From Aeromonas sp. RU39B (GTDB lineage: Bacteria > Pseudomonadota > Gammaproteobacteria > Enterobacterales > Aeromonadaceae): a DNA stretch of 64,000 bases. Below are positions 49,915-63,064 of the stretch, piece by piece; within the stretch, counting starts at the first letter, position 1; the number at the start of each line of letters is the position of its first letter. The stretch is from the NCBI RefSeq assembly GCF_900156095.1, contig NZ_FTMJ01000003.1, positions 186,001 to 250,000 on the forward strand. The letters are read 5' to 3'. The position numbers were made by a program, and so were the translations under genes. The notes beneath the pieces were generated by a model. That model did not search any database. It was not told where the DNA came from and was given only the letters and a program-made list of their open reading frames with translations.

Positions 49915-50073
49915 CGCAGCCTGGCCATTTCTGGTAAACCGGCGTGGTGCGATTAACCTGCACAAGATCACACTTTGGCATCTGTCTAGCAGACAAAATA
50001 TGGCCTAACTCGCATTTTTATTGCGAGCGCTTTGACGTCGCCCCCTTTCCCATCGCACCTTGAGTTCATTCAA

Positions 50074-50106
50074 GGCGTGTCACTGGTAATGCAGGCAAGA
50101 CCTGAA
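50074..50106 (+). promoter_or_regulatory. Ribonucleic antiterminator (RAT) for BglG-type control
   Basis: GGCGTGTCACTGGTAATGCA followed by GGCAAGACCTGA matches the BglG/LicT RAT pattern, particularly GCAGGCAAaACCTGA with one change. It overlaps the 5' arm of the terminator at 50098, so binding of BglG would prevent termination. Confidence 0.8.
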
Positions 50107-50153
50107 GGGATAAACCATTTATCTGGTTTGTCGCTTCGGGTCTTTTTGTTTTT
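50098..50153 (+). terminator. Conditional terminator in the PTS operon leader
   Basis: AGACCTGAAG (50098-50107) pairs with CTTCGGGTCT (50134-50143), followed by TTTTGTTTTT. The 5' arm is shared with the RAT, the classical arrangement for sugar-dependent antitermination. Confidence 0.8.
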
Positions 50154-50179
50154 CAGGCCCCGGGAAAAGGGACAACAGC

Positions 50180-53511
<3,332 letters not shown>

Positions 53512-53537
53512 TCACCCCACGACCGCGAGGTAACCGA

Positions 53538-54368
53538 TTGATTACCATCAAGAAGACCCTCAATACCAGCATGGTGCTGGTAGAGCGTAACGGCCGCGAG
53601 ATGATTCTGCTGGGCAAGGGCATCGGCTTTGGCCGCCGCCCCGGTACCCAGATTGCTCCCGAGCAGGTAGACCAGGTCTACCTGCCGGTGGATGACCAGA
53701 ACTCGCGCCGGCTATTGGCCTTGATTGATGCCATCCCCGCGGCCTATTTCGACATCACCCGCCAGGTGCTCGACTACGCCACCCTCTACTGCGGCATCGC
53801 CCTGAACGAGCGACTGCTGTTTGCGTTAGCTGAGCACCTGCACTTTGCCGTTGAGCGGGCCGAGCAGGGCATCGTCATTACCAACCGGGTCTATTGGGAG
53901 ATCAAGACTTACTACCCCAAGGAGTTTCATGTCGGTGAAAACGCTCTGCAACTGATCCGCGAGCAGTTAGAGGTGACGCTGCCGATTGAAGAAGCGGCCA
54001 ACGTGGCGTTTCACCTCATCAATGCCCAGAGTGAATCCGATGATGGCAACGGCATCAAATATGCCCGCATGATCGATGACATAGTCAATCTGGTGCGCTA
54101 TAGCTTAGGTACTCCGCTCGATACCGACTCGGTGCACTACAGCCGTTTCATCACCCATGTGAAGTTCTTCGTCGAGCGTTTCTATACCCGCAAGATGGTC
54201 AGTGACGGGGATCAGGCGCTCTTTGACCAGATTGCCAGCCACTGCCCGCAAGCGATGAAAGGGGCGCAGCATATCCGGGCCCTGCTCGAAGAGGCGCACG
54301 GCATCACCATTCCCATCGACGAGATCACCTATCTGGCGGTGCACATCAATCGTCTGCTTGGCCGCTAG
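53538..54368 (+). CDS. bglG: BglG-family transcription antiterminator
   Basis: A 276-residue RNA-binding antiterminator. It has an N-terminal CAT domain (1-55), then PRD1 and PRD2 with conserved histidines (AEHLHFAVE, VAFHLIN, FITHVKFFVERF, AVHINRLL) that are phosphorylated by the PTS. Start is TTG at 53538 with GAGG seven bases upstream; the family start MITIKKTLN confirms it. Here it is the last gene of the operon, whereas bglG/licT is usually first. Confidence 0.93.
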   Translation: MITIKKTLNTSMVLVERNGREMILLGKGIGFGRRPGTQIAPEQVDQVYLPVDDQNSRRLLALIDAIPAAYFDITRQVLDYATLYCGIALNERLLFALAEHLHFAVERAEQGIVITNRVYWEIKTYYPKEFHVGENALQLIREQLEVTLPIEEAANVAFHLINAQSESDDGNGIKYARMIDDIVNLVRYSLGTPLDTDSVHYSRFITHVKFFVERFYTRKMVSDGDQALFDQIASHCPQAMKGAQHIRALLEEAHGITIPIDEITYLAVHINRLLGR

Positions 54369-54487
54369 CATAAAAAGATTCAAGGGATAGTGGCGACAGC
54401 GCGGCGGATCGGCGAGGATAGTCGTTCGGACTATTTTTTCACCACTGGCAGAGTGCCGCTCTGCCCCACTGTTCAGGGATGATGATC

Positions 54488-55099
54488 ATGCTGGGTGTAT
54501 CCAATTACGGGGCATTCGTGCTCGCCTTTATTTTGCTGCTGATCCTGCCGGGCCCCGGCAATCTGGCACTGATCACCAGCACGGGCAGGGGCGGCATTCG
54601 TGCCGGGCTGGCCGCCACCTTTGGCATCATTCTCGGCGATCAGGTGCTGCTGTGGCTGGCGGTGGCCGGGGTGGCTGCGCTGCTCAAGGCGTATCCTGCC
54701 GCCTTTCATATCGTGCAGTGGCTCGGAACCGCTTATTTGGTCTGGCTGGGCGCGCGGATGGTGTTTTCCCGTGGCGGCAGCACCAATCTGCTCAACATCC
54801 GCCCCTCGCACTTCTTGCGCCAGGCGCTCTCCATCACCCTGCTCAACCCCAAGGCCATTCTGTTTTACATGGCCTTCTTCCCGCTCTTTATCGACCCGGC
54901 CCACCACCTTGGGTTTGTCACCTTCGCCTTTATGGCGCTGACCGTGGCGGTGCTCACCTTTATCTACGGGTTGCTGATGGTGCTGGCGGCCCATCTGCTG
55001 GCCGAGCGGCTGCGTGCCAGCCCGCTGGTGTCACGTCTGCTGGAGAAGATCGCCGGCCTGTTCCTGATTGGTTTTGGGGTCAAGCTGGCCTCGGGTTAA
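54488..55099 (+). CDS. LysE/RhtB-family exporter
   Basis: About 203 residues with six hydrophobic segments; signature LILPGPGNLALITSTGRGG and LNPKAILFYMAFFPLF. The start is ATG 54488 (spacing to AGGG nine bases); ATGs at 54479 and 54482 are too close to it. Exports amino acids or homoserine-type compounds; substrate unknown. More distant from the two LysE genes at 25-26 kb than those are from each other. Confidence 0.82.
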   Translation: MLGVSNYGAFVLAFILLLILPGPGNLALITSTGRGGIRAGLAATFGIILGDQVLLWLAVAGVAALLKAYPAAFHIVQWLGTAYLVWLGARMVFSRGGSTNLLNIRPSHFLRQALSITLLNPKAILFYMAFFPLFIDPAHHLGFVTFAFMALTVAVLTFIYGLLMVLAAHLLAERLRASPLVSRLLEKIAGLFLIGFGVKLASG

Positions 55100-55344
55100 T
55101 CGCGCGGTGGGTCTCACCGCCCCTTGCCATCCCTCATGATAAGGGGCGGACTCTGGGCGAAGCGACAATAAATATCCATTCGATTCAGCACCAATCAATA
55201 GATACTTATTTTTTATATTTTTAATTTTCAGCCATTAGCTGTGAGCTTTTTCTCAAAAATAGCGTTCTATCACTCAATAGCAAAAGAACTTAAAATTTAT
55301 CCAGAGTGAATATCGTCATACGCTTGCACCCTCCTGATTCAGGC
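55100..55344 (+). other. Intergenic region before the nik operator
   Basis: About 250 bp, AT-rich from 55180 on, with no gene seen. It contains a separate NikR-like half-site TCATAC at 55316-55321, which forms an inverted repeat (TCATACGC/GCGTATGA) with the left half of the operator. Confidence 0.5.
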
Positions 55345-55372
55345 GTATGATGTTTTTTCAATTTCGTCATAC
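55345..55372 (+). promoter_or_regulatory. NikR operator
   Basis: GTATGA-N16-TCATAC matches the E. coli NikR operator exactly in both half-sites and spacing, 75 bp upstream of nikA. It should mediate nickel-dependent repression of the operon, including nikR itself. Confidence 0.88.
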
Positions 55373-55447
55373 AGCCGTTTTCCTGTAAATACTCACATCA
55401 CAATCCGTCGGATGGAATTCCATCAACCGGCGTGGGGGACTATTTTC

Positions 55448-57022
55448 ATGCGTTTTCGCCAACTGCTCATGGCTATTTTGGCTTATTCAGCGCTCGCTTC
55501 CGGTGTCACCACCGCAGCAGAGCAGACACTCACCACCGCCTGGCCAGTCAATGCCGGTCCGCTCAACCCGCACCTCTACACCCCCAACCAGATGTACGCC
55601 CAGAGCATGGTCTATGAGCCACTGGTCAAATATCAGCAGGATGGCTCGGTCAAGCCTTGGCTGGCAGAGAGCTGGAGCAGCGCTCCCGATGGCAAAATCT
55701 GGCTGTTTAATCTGCGCCAGGACGTCACCTTCTCCAACGGCGAGGCGTTTGATGCCGCTGCCGTGGTGGCCAATTTCAATGCAGTGCTAAATAATCGCGA
55801 GCGCCACGCTTGGCTGGAGTTGACCAACCAGATTGAAGAGGTCAAAGCCCTTGGCCGTTATCAATTGCAAATAAAACTCAAAAGCGCTTATTACCCCTTC
55901 CTGCAAGAGCTTGCCCTGCCACGGCCATTTCGTTTTATTGCGCCATCGCAATTTAAAGAGGGTCAGACCAAGAATGGCATCCTCAAGCCAATTGGTACCG
56001 GCCCCTGGGTATTAGAAGCATCGCGTCTCAACCAAGACGACATATTTGTTCGCAACGAACACTATTGGGGAAATAAACCGGCCGTTAGCAAACTGACCGT
56101 CAAGGTTATCTCCGACCCGGCCAGCCGGGCGGTCGCGATGGAGACCGGGGATGTGGACTTGCTCTATGGCAACGAAGGGCTGCTGCCCCTCGATACCTTC
56201 GAGCGGTTCTCCCATATGCCGACCCTCAAGACCCGTCTCTCGCAGTCGGTAGAGACCGTGATGCTGGCCCTCAACTCGGCCCAAGGCCCCACCAGCGAGC
56301 AGTTGGTGCGTGAAGCACTCAACTATGGCGTCGATAAGCAGACCATGGTGAAAAGCGTGCTCTACGGCACCCAGCAGGTCGCCGATACCCTGTTTGCGCC
56401 CTCGGTGCCCTATGCCGACATCGGTCTCAAGGCTCGTCACTACGATCCGGCGCTGGCCGCCAAGCTGCTCGATCAGGCCGGCTGGTTGCTGCCGGTGGGC
56501 AAGAGCCTTCGCGAGAGAGGCGGCAAGCCGCTTGATATCGAACTGGCTTACACCGGCACCGATGCGCTGAGCAAATCGATGGCCGAGATCATCCAGGCGA
56601 ACTTGCGCCAAATCGGGGTAGCGGTGCATCTGGTGGGCGAGGAGGAGAGCAGCATTTTTGCCCGCATGCGCGATGGCCGCTTTGGCATGATCTTCAACCG
56701 CACCTGGGGCGCGCCGTACGATCCGCACGCCTTTATGAGCTCGATGCGGGTGCCGTCCCACGCCGACTTTCAGGCGCAGCGTGGCTTGCCAGACAAGGCC
56801 GTGATCGACAAAGAGATTGGCCAGGTCCTCACCTCCCGTGACGAGCAAACCCGCCAGCAGCTCTACCGTGACGTGTTGACCCGGCTGCACAACGACGCGG
56901 TCTACCTGCCGCTCACCTATGTGTCGCAGATGAGTGTGGCCCGAGCCGAGTTGGGTAACGTGCCCTTCGCGCCCATCGTGTCGGAGATCCCGTTTGATCA
57001 GATCACGCCGGTGGCGCCATGA
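55448..57022 (+). CDS. nikA: Nickel ABC transporter periplasmic binding protein
   Basis: A 524-residue family-5 solute-binding protein, the E. coli NikA length. It has a signal peptide ending near TTAAE, then [25 protein letters not shown] (shown in part by [12 protein letters not shown]), WPLAES-type [15 protein letters not shown] and [12 protein letters not shown]. It captures chelated Ni(II). The start ATG 55448 follows GGGGGA. It is the first gene of nikABCDER; its stop overlaps nikB. Confidence 0.95.
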   Translation: MRFRQLLMAILAYSALASGVTTAAEQTLTTAWPVNAGPLNPHLYTPNQMYAQSMVYEPLVKYQQDGSVKPWLAESWSSAPDGKIWLFNLRQDVTFSNGEAFDAAAVVANFNAVLNNRERHAWLELTNQIEEVKALGRYQLQIKLKSAYYPFLQELALPRPFRFIAPSQFKEGQTKNGILKPIGTGPWVLEASRLNQDDIFVRNEHYWGNKPAVSKLTVKVISDPASRAVAMETGDVDLLYGNEGLLPLDTFERFSHMPTLKTRLSQSVETVMLALNSAQGPTSEQLVREALNYGVDKQTMVKSVLYGTQQVADTLFAPSVPYADIGLKARHYDPALAAKLLDQAGWLLPVGKSLRERGGKPLDIELAYTGTDALSKSMAEIIQANLRQIGVAVHLVGEEESSIFARMRDGRFGMIFNRTWGAPYDPHAFMSSMRVPSHADFQAQRGLPDKAVIDKEIGQVLTSRDEQTRQQLYRDVLTRLHNDAVYLPLTYVSQMSVARAELGNVPFAPIVSEIPFDQITPVAP

Positions 57023-57963
57023 CCCGTTATGCCCTGCGCCGGTTGGCCCTGCTGCTACCCATGCTGCTGGCCGCCTCGCTGATCATCTTTGTGTTGCTGC
57101 ATTTGGGCACCGGCGATCCGGCGCTTGATTACCTGCGCCTTTCCAACCTGCCGCCGACCGAGGCGATGATCGCCTCAACCCGCGTGCTGCTTGGTCTGGA
57201 TCAACCCTTACCGGTGCAATACTGGCACTGGCTGGTCAACGCGCTGCATGGGGATTTTGGTACTTCCTATGCCACTCAGCGGCCAGTGCTGGCAGATCTG
57301 CTGCACTTTCTGCCGGCCACGCTGAAACTGGCCGGCGCCGCGCTGCTGTTGATCCTGCTTATCTCGGTTCCGCTGGGGATCTGGGCGGCTCGCCATCGTG
57401 ACGGCTGGCCCGATTCTGCGGTGCGACTGGTGGCGTTTCTCGGCGTCTCGATGCCCAATTTCTGGTTGGCCTTTCTGCTGGTGATGCTCTTTTCCGTCAA
57501 GCTGCAGTGGCTGCCGGCCATGGGCTATGGTGGATTCAAACACCTGCTACTGCCTGCCGTGTCGATTGCGTTTATGTCGCTGGCTATCAATGCCCGACTG
57601 CTGCGCGCCAGCATGCTGGATGTGGCCGGTCAGCGCCACGTCGTCTGGGCGCGCCTGCGCGGCCTTAGCGAGCGTCAGGTCGAGCGGCGCCACATTCTGC
57701 GCAACGCCCTGCTGCCGGTGCTCACCGCGCTGGGCATGCATATTGGCGAGCTGATTGGCGGCACCCTGATCATCGAGAGTATTTTCGCCTGGCCGGGCGT
57801 CGGTCGTTACGCCGTGTCGGCCATCTTCAACCGGGACTATCCAGTGATCCAGTGTTTCACCCTGCTGATGGTGAGCGTGTTCGTGATCTGCAATCTGGTG
57901 GTGGATCTGCTCAATGCCTGGCTGGATCCACGTATTCGTCGCCACGAAGGAGGCCATCTGTGA
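57019..57963 (+). CDS. nikB: Nickel ABC transporter permease
   Basis: A 314-residue inner-membrane permease with six hydrophobic segments and the DppB/NikB loop ([19 protein letters not shown]). The ATG overlaps the nikA stop by four bases and its stop overlaps the nikC start. Confidence 0.95.
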   Translation: MTRYALRRLALLLPMLLAASLIIFVLLHLGTGDPALDYLRLSNLPPTEAMIASTRVLLGLDQPLPVQYWHWLVNALHGDFGTSYATQRPVLADLLHFLPATLKLAGAALLLILLISVPLGIWAARHRDGWPDSAVRLVAFLGVSMPNFWLAFLLVMLFSVKLQWLPAMGYGGFKHLLLPAVSIAFMSLAINARLLRASMLDVAGQRHVVWARLRGLSERQVERRHILRNALLPVLTALGMHIGELIGGTLIIESIFAWPGVGRYAVSAIFNRDYPVIQCFTLLMVSVFVICNLVVDLLNAWLDPRIRRHEGGHL

Positions 57964-58793
57964 TGTTTTGGCAAACCGCCCGCTGGCCGGTGCGTCTGGC
58001 GCTGGTCACGCTGGCGTTGCTGGCGCTGATCGCCCTCACCAGCCACTGGTGGCTCCCCTACGATCCGCTGGCCATCAATCTGCCCGAACGGCTACAAGCA
58101 CCGGGCAGCCTGCACTGGCTCGGGACCGATCATCTGGGACGGGATATTTTAAGCCGTCTGCTGGCCGCCACCCGGGTATCACTCGGCTCGGTGATGGCCT
58201 GTCTGCTGCTGGTGCTCGCGCTGGGCCTCTCGATTGGCGGCTGCGCCGGGCTGTTCGGCGGACGGGTCGATCAATCCCTGATGCGGGTGGCCGATCTGTT
58301 TATGACGTTTCCGACCTCTATCATGTCGTTCTTTTTAGTCGGCGTGCTCGGCACCGGGCTGACCAACGTCGTCATTGCCATCGCCCTCTCGCACTGGGCC
58401 TGGTATGCCCGCATGGTGCGCAGCCTGGTGATCTCGTTGCGCCAGCGCGAGTTTGTGCTGGCAGCCCGACTCGCCGGAGCCGGGCCGCTGCGCCTGTTTA
58501 CCGATCATCTTGCTGGCACCGCCGTGCCGCCACTGCTGGTGCTGGCGACCCTCGATATCGGTCATATGATGCTGCACGTCGCCGGCATGTCATTTCTCGG
58601 TCTTGGCGTCAGCACGCCCACTCCGGAGTGGGGGGTGATGATCAACGATGCGCGCCAATATATTTGGACCCAGCCGATGCAGATGTTCTGGCCGGGGCTG
58701 GCGCTGTTTATCAGTGTGATGGCCTTCAATCTGGTGGGTGACGCCCTGCGTGATCACCTCGATCCTCACCTGCTTGCGGAGCACAGCCACTGA
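57963..58793 (+). CDS. nikC: Nickel ABC transporter permease
   Basis: A 276-residue partner permease (DppC type). [15 protein letters not shown] and the cytoplasmic loop with [13 protein letters not shown] are typical. The start ATG shares one base with the nikB TGA; a longer frame back into nikB is rejected because [12 protein letters not shown] is the family start. Confidence 0.94.
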   Translation: MFWQTARWPVRLALVTLALLALIALTSHWWLPYDPLAINLPERLQAPGSLHWLGTDHLGRDILSRLLAATRVSLGSVMACLLLVLALGLSIGGCAGLFGGRVDQSLMRVADLFMTFPTSIMSFFLVGVLGTGLTNVVIAIALSHWAWYARMVRSLVISLRQREFVLAARLAGAGPLRLFTDHLAGTAVPPLLVLATLDIGHMMLHVAGMSFLGLGVSTPTPEWGVMINDARQYIWTQPMQMFWPGLALFISVMAFNLVGDALRDHLDPHLLAEHSH

Positions 58794-59554
58794 TGCAACA
58801 GCTCACCATCGACAATCTGGTGCTGCACAGCCAGCGTCCCTTGCTGCACGGCGTCAGCCTGACGCTGACCCGTGGCCGCGTGCTGGCACTGGTTGGCAGC
58901 AGTGGTAGCGGTAAGTCACTGACCTGCGCCGCCACCCTTGGCGTGTTGCCCGCCGGGGTCAAACAAAAAGAGGGGGTGGTGCGGCTCAATGGCGCCCCCG
59001 TCACACCGGGCAGTCTGCGCGGCAGCGTAGTCGCCACCATCATGCAAAACCCGCGCAGCGCCTTTAACCCGCTGCGCACCATGCGCGATCACGCCAGCGA
59101 AACCTGCAAGGCCTTGGGCAAACCGTTTGAAACCCAGCACTTTGTCGCGCTGCTGCAAGACGTGGGACTGGATGACCCGCAGCGTCTGCTCTCTCTCTAC
59201 CCGTTTGAGATGAGCGGCGGCATGTTGCAGCGCACCATGGTGGCGCTGGCGCTACTGTCGGACGCGCCATTTCTGATTGCCGACGAGCCGACCACCGATC
59301 TGGATGTGGTGGCCCAGGCCCGCATCCTCGACCTGCTCGATTCCATCATGCAGCGCCGCTCGCCGGGCCTGCTGCTGGTCACCCACGACATGGGCGTGGT
59401 CGCGAGACTGGCTGACGATGTCGCCGTCATGTCCGACGGGCGGATTGTCGAGCAGGCGGACGTTGAATCGATTTTCCACACACCGCGCCATCCGGTGACC
59501 CGGCAACTGGTGGCGGCCCATCTCGCCCTGTATGGATTGGAGCTGGCATCATGA
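58793..59554 (+). CDS. nikD: Nickel ABC transporter ATPase
   Basis: A 253-residue ABC ATPase: Walker A GSSGSGKS, signature [11 protein letters not shown] and Walker [11 protein letters not shown]. Its ATG overlaps the nikC stop by one base. Works as a heterodimer with NikE. Confidence 0.95.
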   Translation: MQQLTIDNLVLHSQRPLLHGVSLTLTRGRVLALVGSSGSGKSLTCAATLGVLPAGVKQKEGVVRLNGAPVTPGSLRGSVVATIMQNPRSAFNPLRTMRDHASETCKALGKPFETQHFVALLQDVGLDDPQRLLSLYPFEMSGGMLQRTMVALALLSDAPFLIADEPTTDLDVVAQARILDLLDSIMQRRSPGLLLVTHDMGVVARLADDVAVMSDGRIVEQADVESIFHTPRHPVTRQLVAAHLALYGLELAS

Positions 59555-60354
59555 CGTTGCTGACCGTCACCGGATTATCCCACCACTATCATCGTCACGG
59601 GTTCAATAACGACGCGCCCCGCCCGGTGTTACACGATATCTCCCTCTCGCTGCAGGCTGGCGAAACCGTGGCGCTGCTTGGTCGCAGCGGCTGTGGCAAA
59701 AGCACCCTCGCTCGCCTGCTGGTCGGGCTGGAGCGACCCGCCGAAGGGAGCGTGTTGTGGCAAGGGCACGATATCCATACTCTGCGCGGCGACCATGCAG
59801 CCACCTTTCGCCGCGATATCCAGCTGGTGTTTCAGGATGCGCCGAGCGCAGTCAATCCGCGCATGACGGTGCGCGAGATTGTGCGCGAGCCGCTGCGTCA
59901 TCTCTTTTCGCTCAGCCGCGCCGAGCAGGAAACCAGAATTGTCGAGATGATGCAGGCCGTTGAGCTCGATGCCGCCTTGCTTGGCGCGCGCCCCAACCAG
60001 CTCAGTGGCGGCCAGTTGCAGCGTGTCTGTCTGGCCCGCGCCCTTATCACCCATCCCAAATTGCTGATCCTTGATGAGGCCGTCTCCAATCTGGATCTGG
60101 TGCTGCAGGCCACCATTATTACGCTGCTCAAGCAACTGCAGGCCAGGCTGCACACCAGCTTTCTGTTTATCACCCACGATGTGCGGCTGGTTAAACAGTT
60201 CTGCCAACGAGTGATGATCATGGAGGAAGGGAGGATCGTGGAAAACGCCACGGTCAATCAGGACTTTGAGCTGCAAAGTGATGCCGGTCTGGCATTGCAA
60301 CAGGCGGTGCTGCCGGCCTATCCTGTCCGCCCGGCCCTCAAACAGGCATCGTGA
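59551..60354 (+). CDS. nikE: Nickel ABC transporter ATPase
   Basis: A 267-residue ABC ATPase: Walker [10 protein letters not shown], signature [12 protein letters not shown] and Walker [13 protein letters not shown]. Overlaps nikD by four bases. nikR follows six bases later. Confidence 0.95.
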   Translation: MTLLTVTGLSHHYHRHGFNNDAPRPVLHDISLSLQAGETVALLGRSGCGKSTLARLLVGLERPAEGSVLWQGHDIHTLRGDHAATFRRDIQLVFQDAPSAVNPRMTVREIVREPLRHLFSLSRAEQETRIVEMMQAVELDAALLGARPNQLSGGQLQRVCLARALITHPKLLILDEAVSNLDLVLQATIITLLKQLQARLHTSFLFITHDVRLVKQFCQRVMIMEEGRIVENATVNQDFELQSDAGLALQQAVLPAYPVRPALKQAS

Positions 60355-60360
60355 GCCCTT

Positions 60361-60804
60361 ATGCAACGCATCACTATCACCATGGACGACGATCTCGTCG
60401 AGACCCTTGACCAGCTCAGTGCCCGGCGCGGCTACCACAACCGCTCGGAGGCGCTGCGCGATATCGTGCGCACGGCGTTGGCCCAAGAAGCCACCGGCGA
60501 TAACCAGCAGCAGGGGTTTGCGGTGCTCTCGTATGTCTACGAACACGAAAAGCGCGATCTGGCCAGCCGCATCGTGTCAGCCCAGCATCACCACCACGAC
60601 CTGTCGGTCGCAACGCTGCATGTGCACATCAATCACGATGACTGTCTGGAGATCGCCGTGCTCAAGGGGCAGATGGGCGAGATCCAGCACTTTGCCGATG
60701 ACGTGACCTCCCAACGCGGTGTACGCCACGGTCATCTGCAATGTCTGCCGATCGATGAACATACCGAGTTGCATCACCCACATCATGGTGAACACTCGCA
60801 CTAA
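60361..60804 (+). CDS. nikR: Nickel-responsive regulator NikR with a His-rich tail
   Basis: A 147-residue ribbon-helix-helix repressor (N-terminal [20 protein letters not shown]) with a C-terminal ACT-like nickel domain. [25 protein letters not shown] holds the high-affinity site (shown in part by [15 protein letters not shown]), including the conserved Cys. Compared with the 133-residue E. coli protein it has an extra C-terminal extension [15 protein letters not shown] rich in histidine. It is the last nik gene and represses the operon through 55345-55372. Confidence 0.95.
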   Translation: MQRITITMDDDLVETLDQLSARRGYHNRSEALRDIVRTALAQEATGDNQQQGFAVLSYVYEHEKRDLASRIVSAQHHHHDLSVATLHVHINHDDCLEIAVLKGQMGEIQHFADDVTSQRGVRHGHLQCLPIDEHTELHHPHHGEHSH

Positions 60805-60837
60805 ACGTGTCACCTCCGCGATGAAATTGCTGGCCAG

Positions 60838-61668
60838 CTATCGGTATTGATTCGGACTCCAGAAATCAAACAGGGTCTGGTTGATCACCGGATAGCCGAG
60901 AGTGTCCCCTTCACGAAATGAGGCGGTCAGAATCGAGTAGCTCTCCTCGGTGACTTCGACCATATGCTCCCAATGAGCAACCGGCGATTGCGCCACATTG
61001 ACGATGGAAATCCCATCACTGCCAATACCTAGCTGGGATGAGCCTGTAGAGAGCACAGGGTCCAGCGTAAATACCATCCCTTTTTGCAAAACAACATCCT
61101 GAGTCAGCAGACTATCAACCATGATAAACGGCGGGGTATGCATGGCGGCACCAATACCATGGCCTATACACTTAACCGCCAGATGACACTCCAGTCGCTT
61201 GACGGCATCGTCGATAGCATGGGAAATGGTGCTAAACGCAACACCCGGTTTGATATGTGAGATGCCGACCAGCAAGGTGGTATAGGCTGAGTCGATCAGG
61301 TGCTCCTTGACAGGATCCACCTCACCGATGGAGAACATGCGACTGGTGTGGCCAAACCACCCATCCTTGACCACGGCCAAATCGATATTGAGAACATCCC
61401 CCTGCCTAAGTTCACGATTATCTGGCCGACCACGGGAGACCACATCGTTCACCGAGGTGTAGATCGCCTTGTCAAACCCGCGATATCCAAGATAACCGGG
61501 CTCAGCCTGATTAGCGGCGATTTTCTGGCGACATAACAGATCCAAAAACTCCGTTGTCACCCCCTCAATCACATGAGGGATCAGCCAATCCAGTACGCTG
61601 GACGCAATACCTGCCGCAACCCGGATATGTTTGAGCCCATTGTCATCATGGATAGCTATTTCGCGCAT
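60838..61668 (-). CDS. Methionine-aminopeptidase paralogue with altered metal ligands
   Basis: A 276-residue type I MetAP/pita-bread-fold protein (start MREIAIHDD after GAGG). Against the E. coli ligands D97, D108, H171, E204 and E235, it keeps D97 (NIDLAV), H171 (GHGIG) and E235. It has His for D108 (FGHTSRMF) and Asp for E204 (TLDPV), and Arg in place of catalytic H79 (VVSRGRP). Numbering is from the preceding TTG frame. It is not the housekeeping map. Activity may be lost or use a different metal or substrate. Confidence 0.8.
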   Translation of the reverse strand: MREIAIHDDNGLKHIRVAAGIASSVLDWLIPHVIEGVTTEFLDLLCRQKIAANQAEPGYLGYRGFDKAIYTSVNDVVSRGRPDNRELRQGDVLNIDLAVVKDGWFGHTSRMFSIGEVDPVKEHLIDSAYTTLLVGISHIKPGVAFSTISHAIDDAVKRLECHLAVKCIGHGIGAAMHTPPFIMVDSLLTQDVVLQKGMVFTLDPVLSTGSSQLGIGSDGISIVNVAQSPVAHWEHMVEVTEESYSILTASFREGDTLGYPVINQTLFDFWSPNQYR

Positions 61669-61896
61669 CAAAGTGACCTCTACCGCATCAGAACACCGAT
61701 GTTAAGCCCCACACATCGCAACGACCGTCGAGCCCAGAGACAGGGAATAAAAGGCAGCAGTTGAAACTCATTCTTACTAAGTAAAAAGTATGGATGTCCA
61801 GCTCATACTTAAGACACTGTCAGAAGTAACAGTTACCCAGAGGCCAGGCGAAGCACAAGCAGTGAAGGAAGGGGCGTCGACAGCGCACAAAAGCAA
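61669..61896. other. Intergenic region left of the tRNA-Asn remnant
   Basis: About 230 bp with no gene recognised. It must contain the promoter of the MetAP-like gene on the minus strand. It also probably represents original chromosome downstream of a tRNA-Asn gene. Confidence 0.5.
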
Positions 61897-61922
61897 AAAG
61901 CCCGCTCAACTGAGCGGGCTTT
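61897..61922 (-). terminator. Terminator downstream of the tRNA-Asn 3' end
   Basis: AAAGCCCGCTCA / TGAGCGGGCTTT, 12-bp perfect arms around AC, with T-rich minus-strand trailer. It sits five bases past the CCA end of the tRNA remnant, as a tRNA terminator would. Confidence 0.85.
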
Positions 61923-61927
61923 CAATG

Positions 61928-61975
61928 TGGCTCCCTCGACAGGACTTGAACCTGTGACATACGGATTAACAGTCC
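61928..61975 (-). pseudogene. tRNA-Asn(GUU) 3' fragment; likely att site of an integrated element
   Basis: On the minus strand this reads from the anticodon stem/loop (GGACTGTTAATCC) through the variable loop, T arm (AGGTTCAAGTCCT) and acceptor 3' strand to GCCA: 48 nt of a normal tRNA-Asn. The 5' half is absent: the next 30 nt do not form a D arm or the matching CGAGGGA 5' acceptor strand. Such a 3' remnant is what integrases leave at the far end of an island, so the intact tRNA is expected to the right, outside the window. Confidence 0.8.
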
Positions 61976-62107
61976 ATGTACCGCTTCAAATCAGCCAAAA
62001 GCATCCAATCTGGTTGCTCACTTCAACTGAAGCTAAGCTCACTTATTATTATGTATACCTATTTATTACCAGATTGAATATACCCTCCTGTTTACAAGAG
62101 TATTAAG
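61976..62107. other. Inner flank of the putative att site
   Basis: About 130 bp, AT-rich. It holds a directly repeated GCTCACTT at 62016-62023 and 62037-62044, 21 bp apart (two helical turns), which could be arm-type integrase sites. No gene seen. Confidence 0.35.
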
Positions 62108-63028
62108 TCATGAGCCAAACTTAATAGATTTCATCAATTCATCCCCCAAACCCATCTGTTTTAATGCAATTAAATTCGAAAGTTTGAAATAAAATATATT
62201 TTTATCACCATTCTCTACATCAATACGCCAATTAACCCTAGCGAAATATATTAGCGCGGCCCTACAGACAACTATCTTACGCCCATGCTCCAATCCAAAC
62301 TCTCTTGTAAGCTGCTGAACGTTTTCAGGATCCGCCACAACCAACTCAAGTGGAACTAATGTATGCCATTGAGTATCTTTTTCCAGATACCCGCCGACCT
62401 TTGGAAACTGAAGGTTAGAGCCTAACGCACACGGTGTGCTTTTTATTCTTGAGAGTTTGAAGTTTTTAAACCTAGCTGCACCTTGGTCAAAAGCTCGCAC
62501 ATACCAACTCTGTCTATCCACAAACAACGCAATAGGAAATAACACCCGTTTATCCGTGTTAGCACTATTATGAGATTCGTACTCACATTCGACCCCATAC
62601 TGCCCTTTCATTGCTCTAGTAACAGCAGCAACCTGCTCATCGTTAAGGGCTCCAGGCGCCAAACGGGGGTCAATGGTCTCAACTGGTAGACTTGGTACCC
62701 CAGGCTCTAACCTGCTCCTACAAAACCCATTCTTTATAAAATCAAGCGCCGTATGAGCATCAATATTAACCAATGGCACATATGTTTCAGGAGTTATGAT
62801 CGTTCGCTTCGTTGCGTGATCTAAGCGAGAGTTTGCAGGCCTCAACTCTCTGTAAAGTCGCATGTCATTTGAAGCCGCAGCCTGACCAATGCTGAATTCC
62901 TCGATGATATCCTGACGTGAAACCTCACCTAAGTACATGATTTTATAATCAATAAATGCAAGTCGCTCAGCCTGTGACAAAGAGCGGTCTTCCACAAGGG
63001 AACGAAAGGAACTCACATTTGATGTCAT
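62108..63028 (-). CDS. BrxR/CapW-like WYL-domain transcriptional regulator
   Basis: A 306-residue protein from the ATG at 63028 (GGAGG six bases upstream). It has an N-terminal winged-HTH region (about 15-90), a central WYL domain (about 120-200, with RQSWYVRAFD at 172-181 and FKLSRIKS) and a C-terminal WCX-like extension (about 225-306). This layout is that of BrxR/CapW regulators, which repress BREX, CBASS and other phage-defence loci. The protein identity is by architecture, not by a database match. It is divergent from the small ORF and membrane protein on the right and has a palindrome just upstream. Confidence 0.75.
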   Translation of the reverse strand: MTSNVSSFRSLVEDRSLSQAERLAFIDYKIMYLGEVSRQDIIEEFSIGQAAASNDMRLYRELRPANSRLDHATKRTIITPETYVPLVNIDAHTALDFIKNGFCRSRLEPGVPSLPVETIDPRLAPGALNDEQVAAVTRAMKGQYGVECEYESHNSANTDKRVLFPIALFVDRQSWYVRAFDQGAARFKNFKLSRIKSTPCALGSNLQFPKVGGYLEKDTQWHTLVPLELVVADPENVQQLTREFGLEHGRKIVVCRAALIYFARVNWRIDVENGDKNIFYFKLSNLIALKQMGLGDELMKSIKFGS

Positions 63029-63046
63029 TTCAACCTCCACATGGAT

Positions 63047-63064
63047 ACACAAAATGTATTGTGT
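63047..63064. promoter_or_regulatory. Palindrome upstream of the WYL regulator
   Basis: ACACAA-N6-TTGTGT, a perfect 6-bp inverted repeat 18 bp before the start codon. A plausible autoregulatory operator for the WYL dimer. Confidence 0.55.

Noticed and set aside
49960..49980. Possible CRP site upstream of the PTS operon
   Set aside because: Only one half (AGATCACA) resembles the consensus; the other half does not match.
61976..62005. 5' half of tRNA-Asn to make a complete gene
   Set aside because: No D-arm pattern and no CGAGGGA-complementary 5' acceptor strand; therefore called a remnant.
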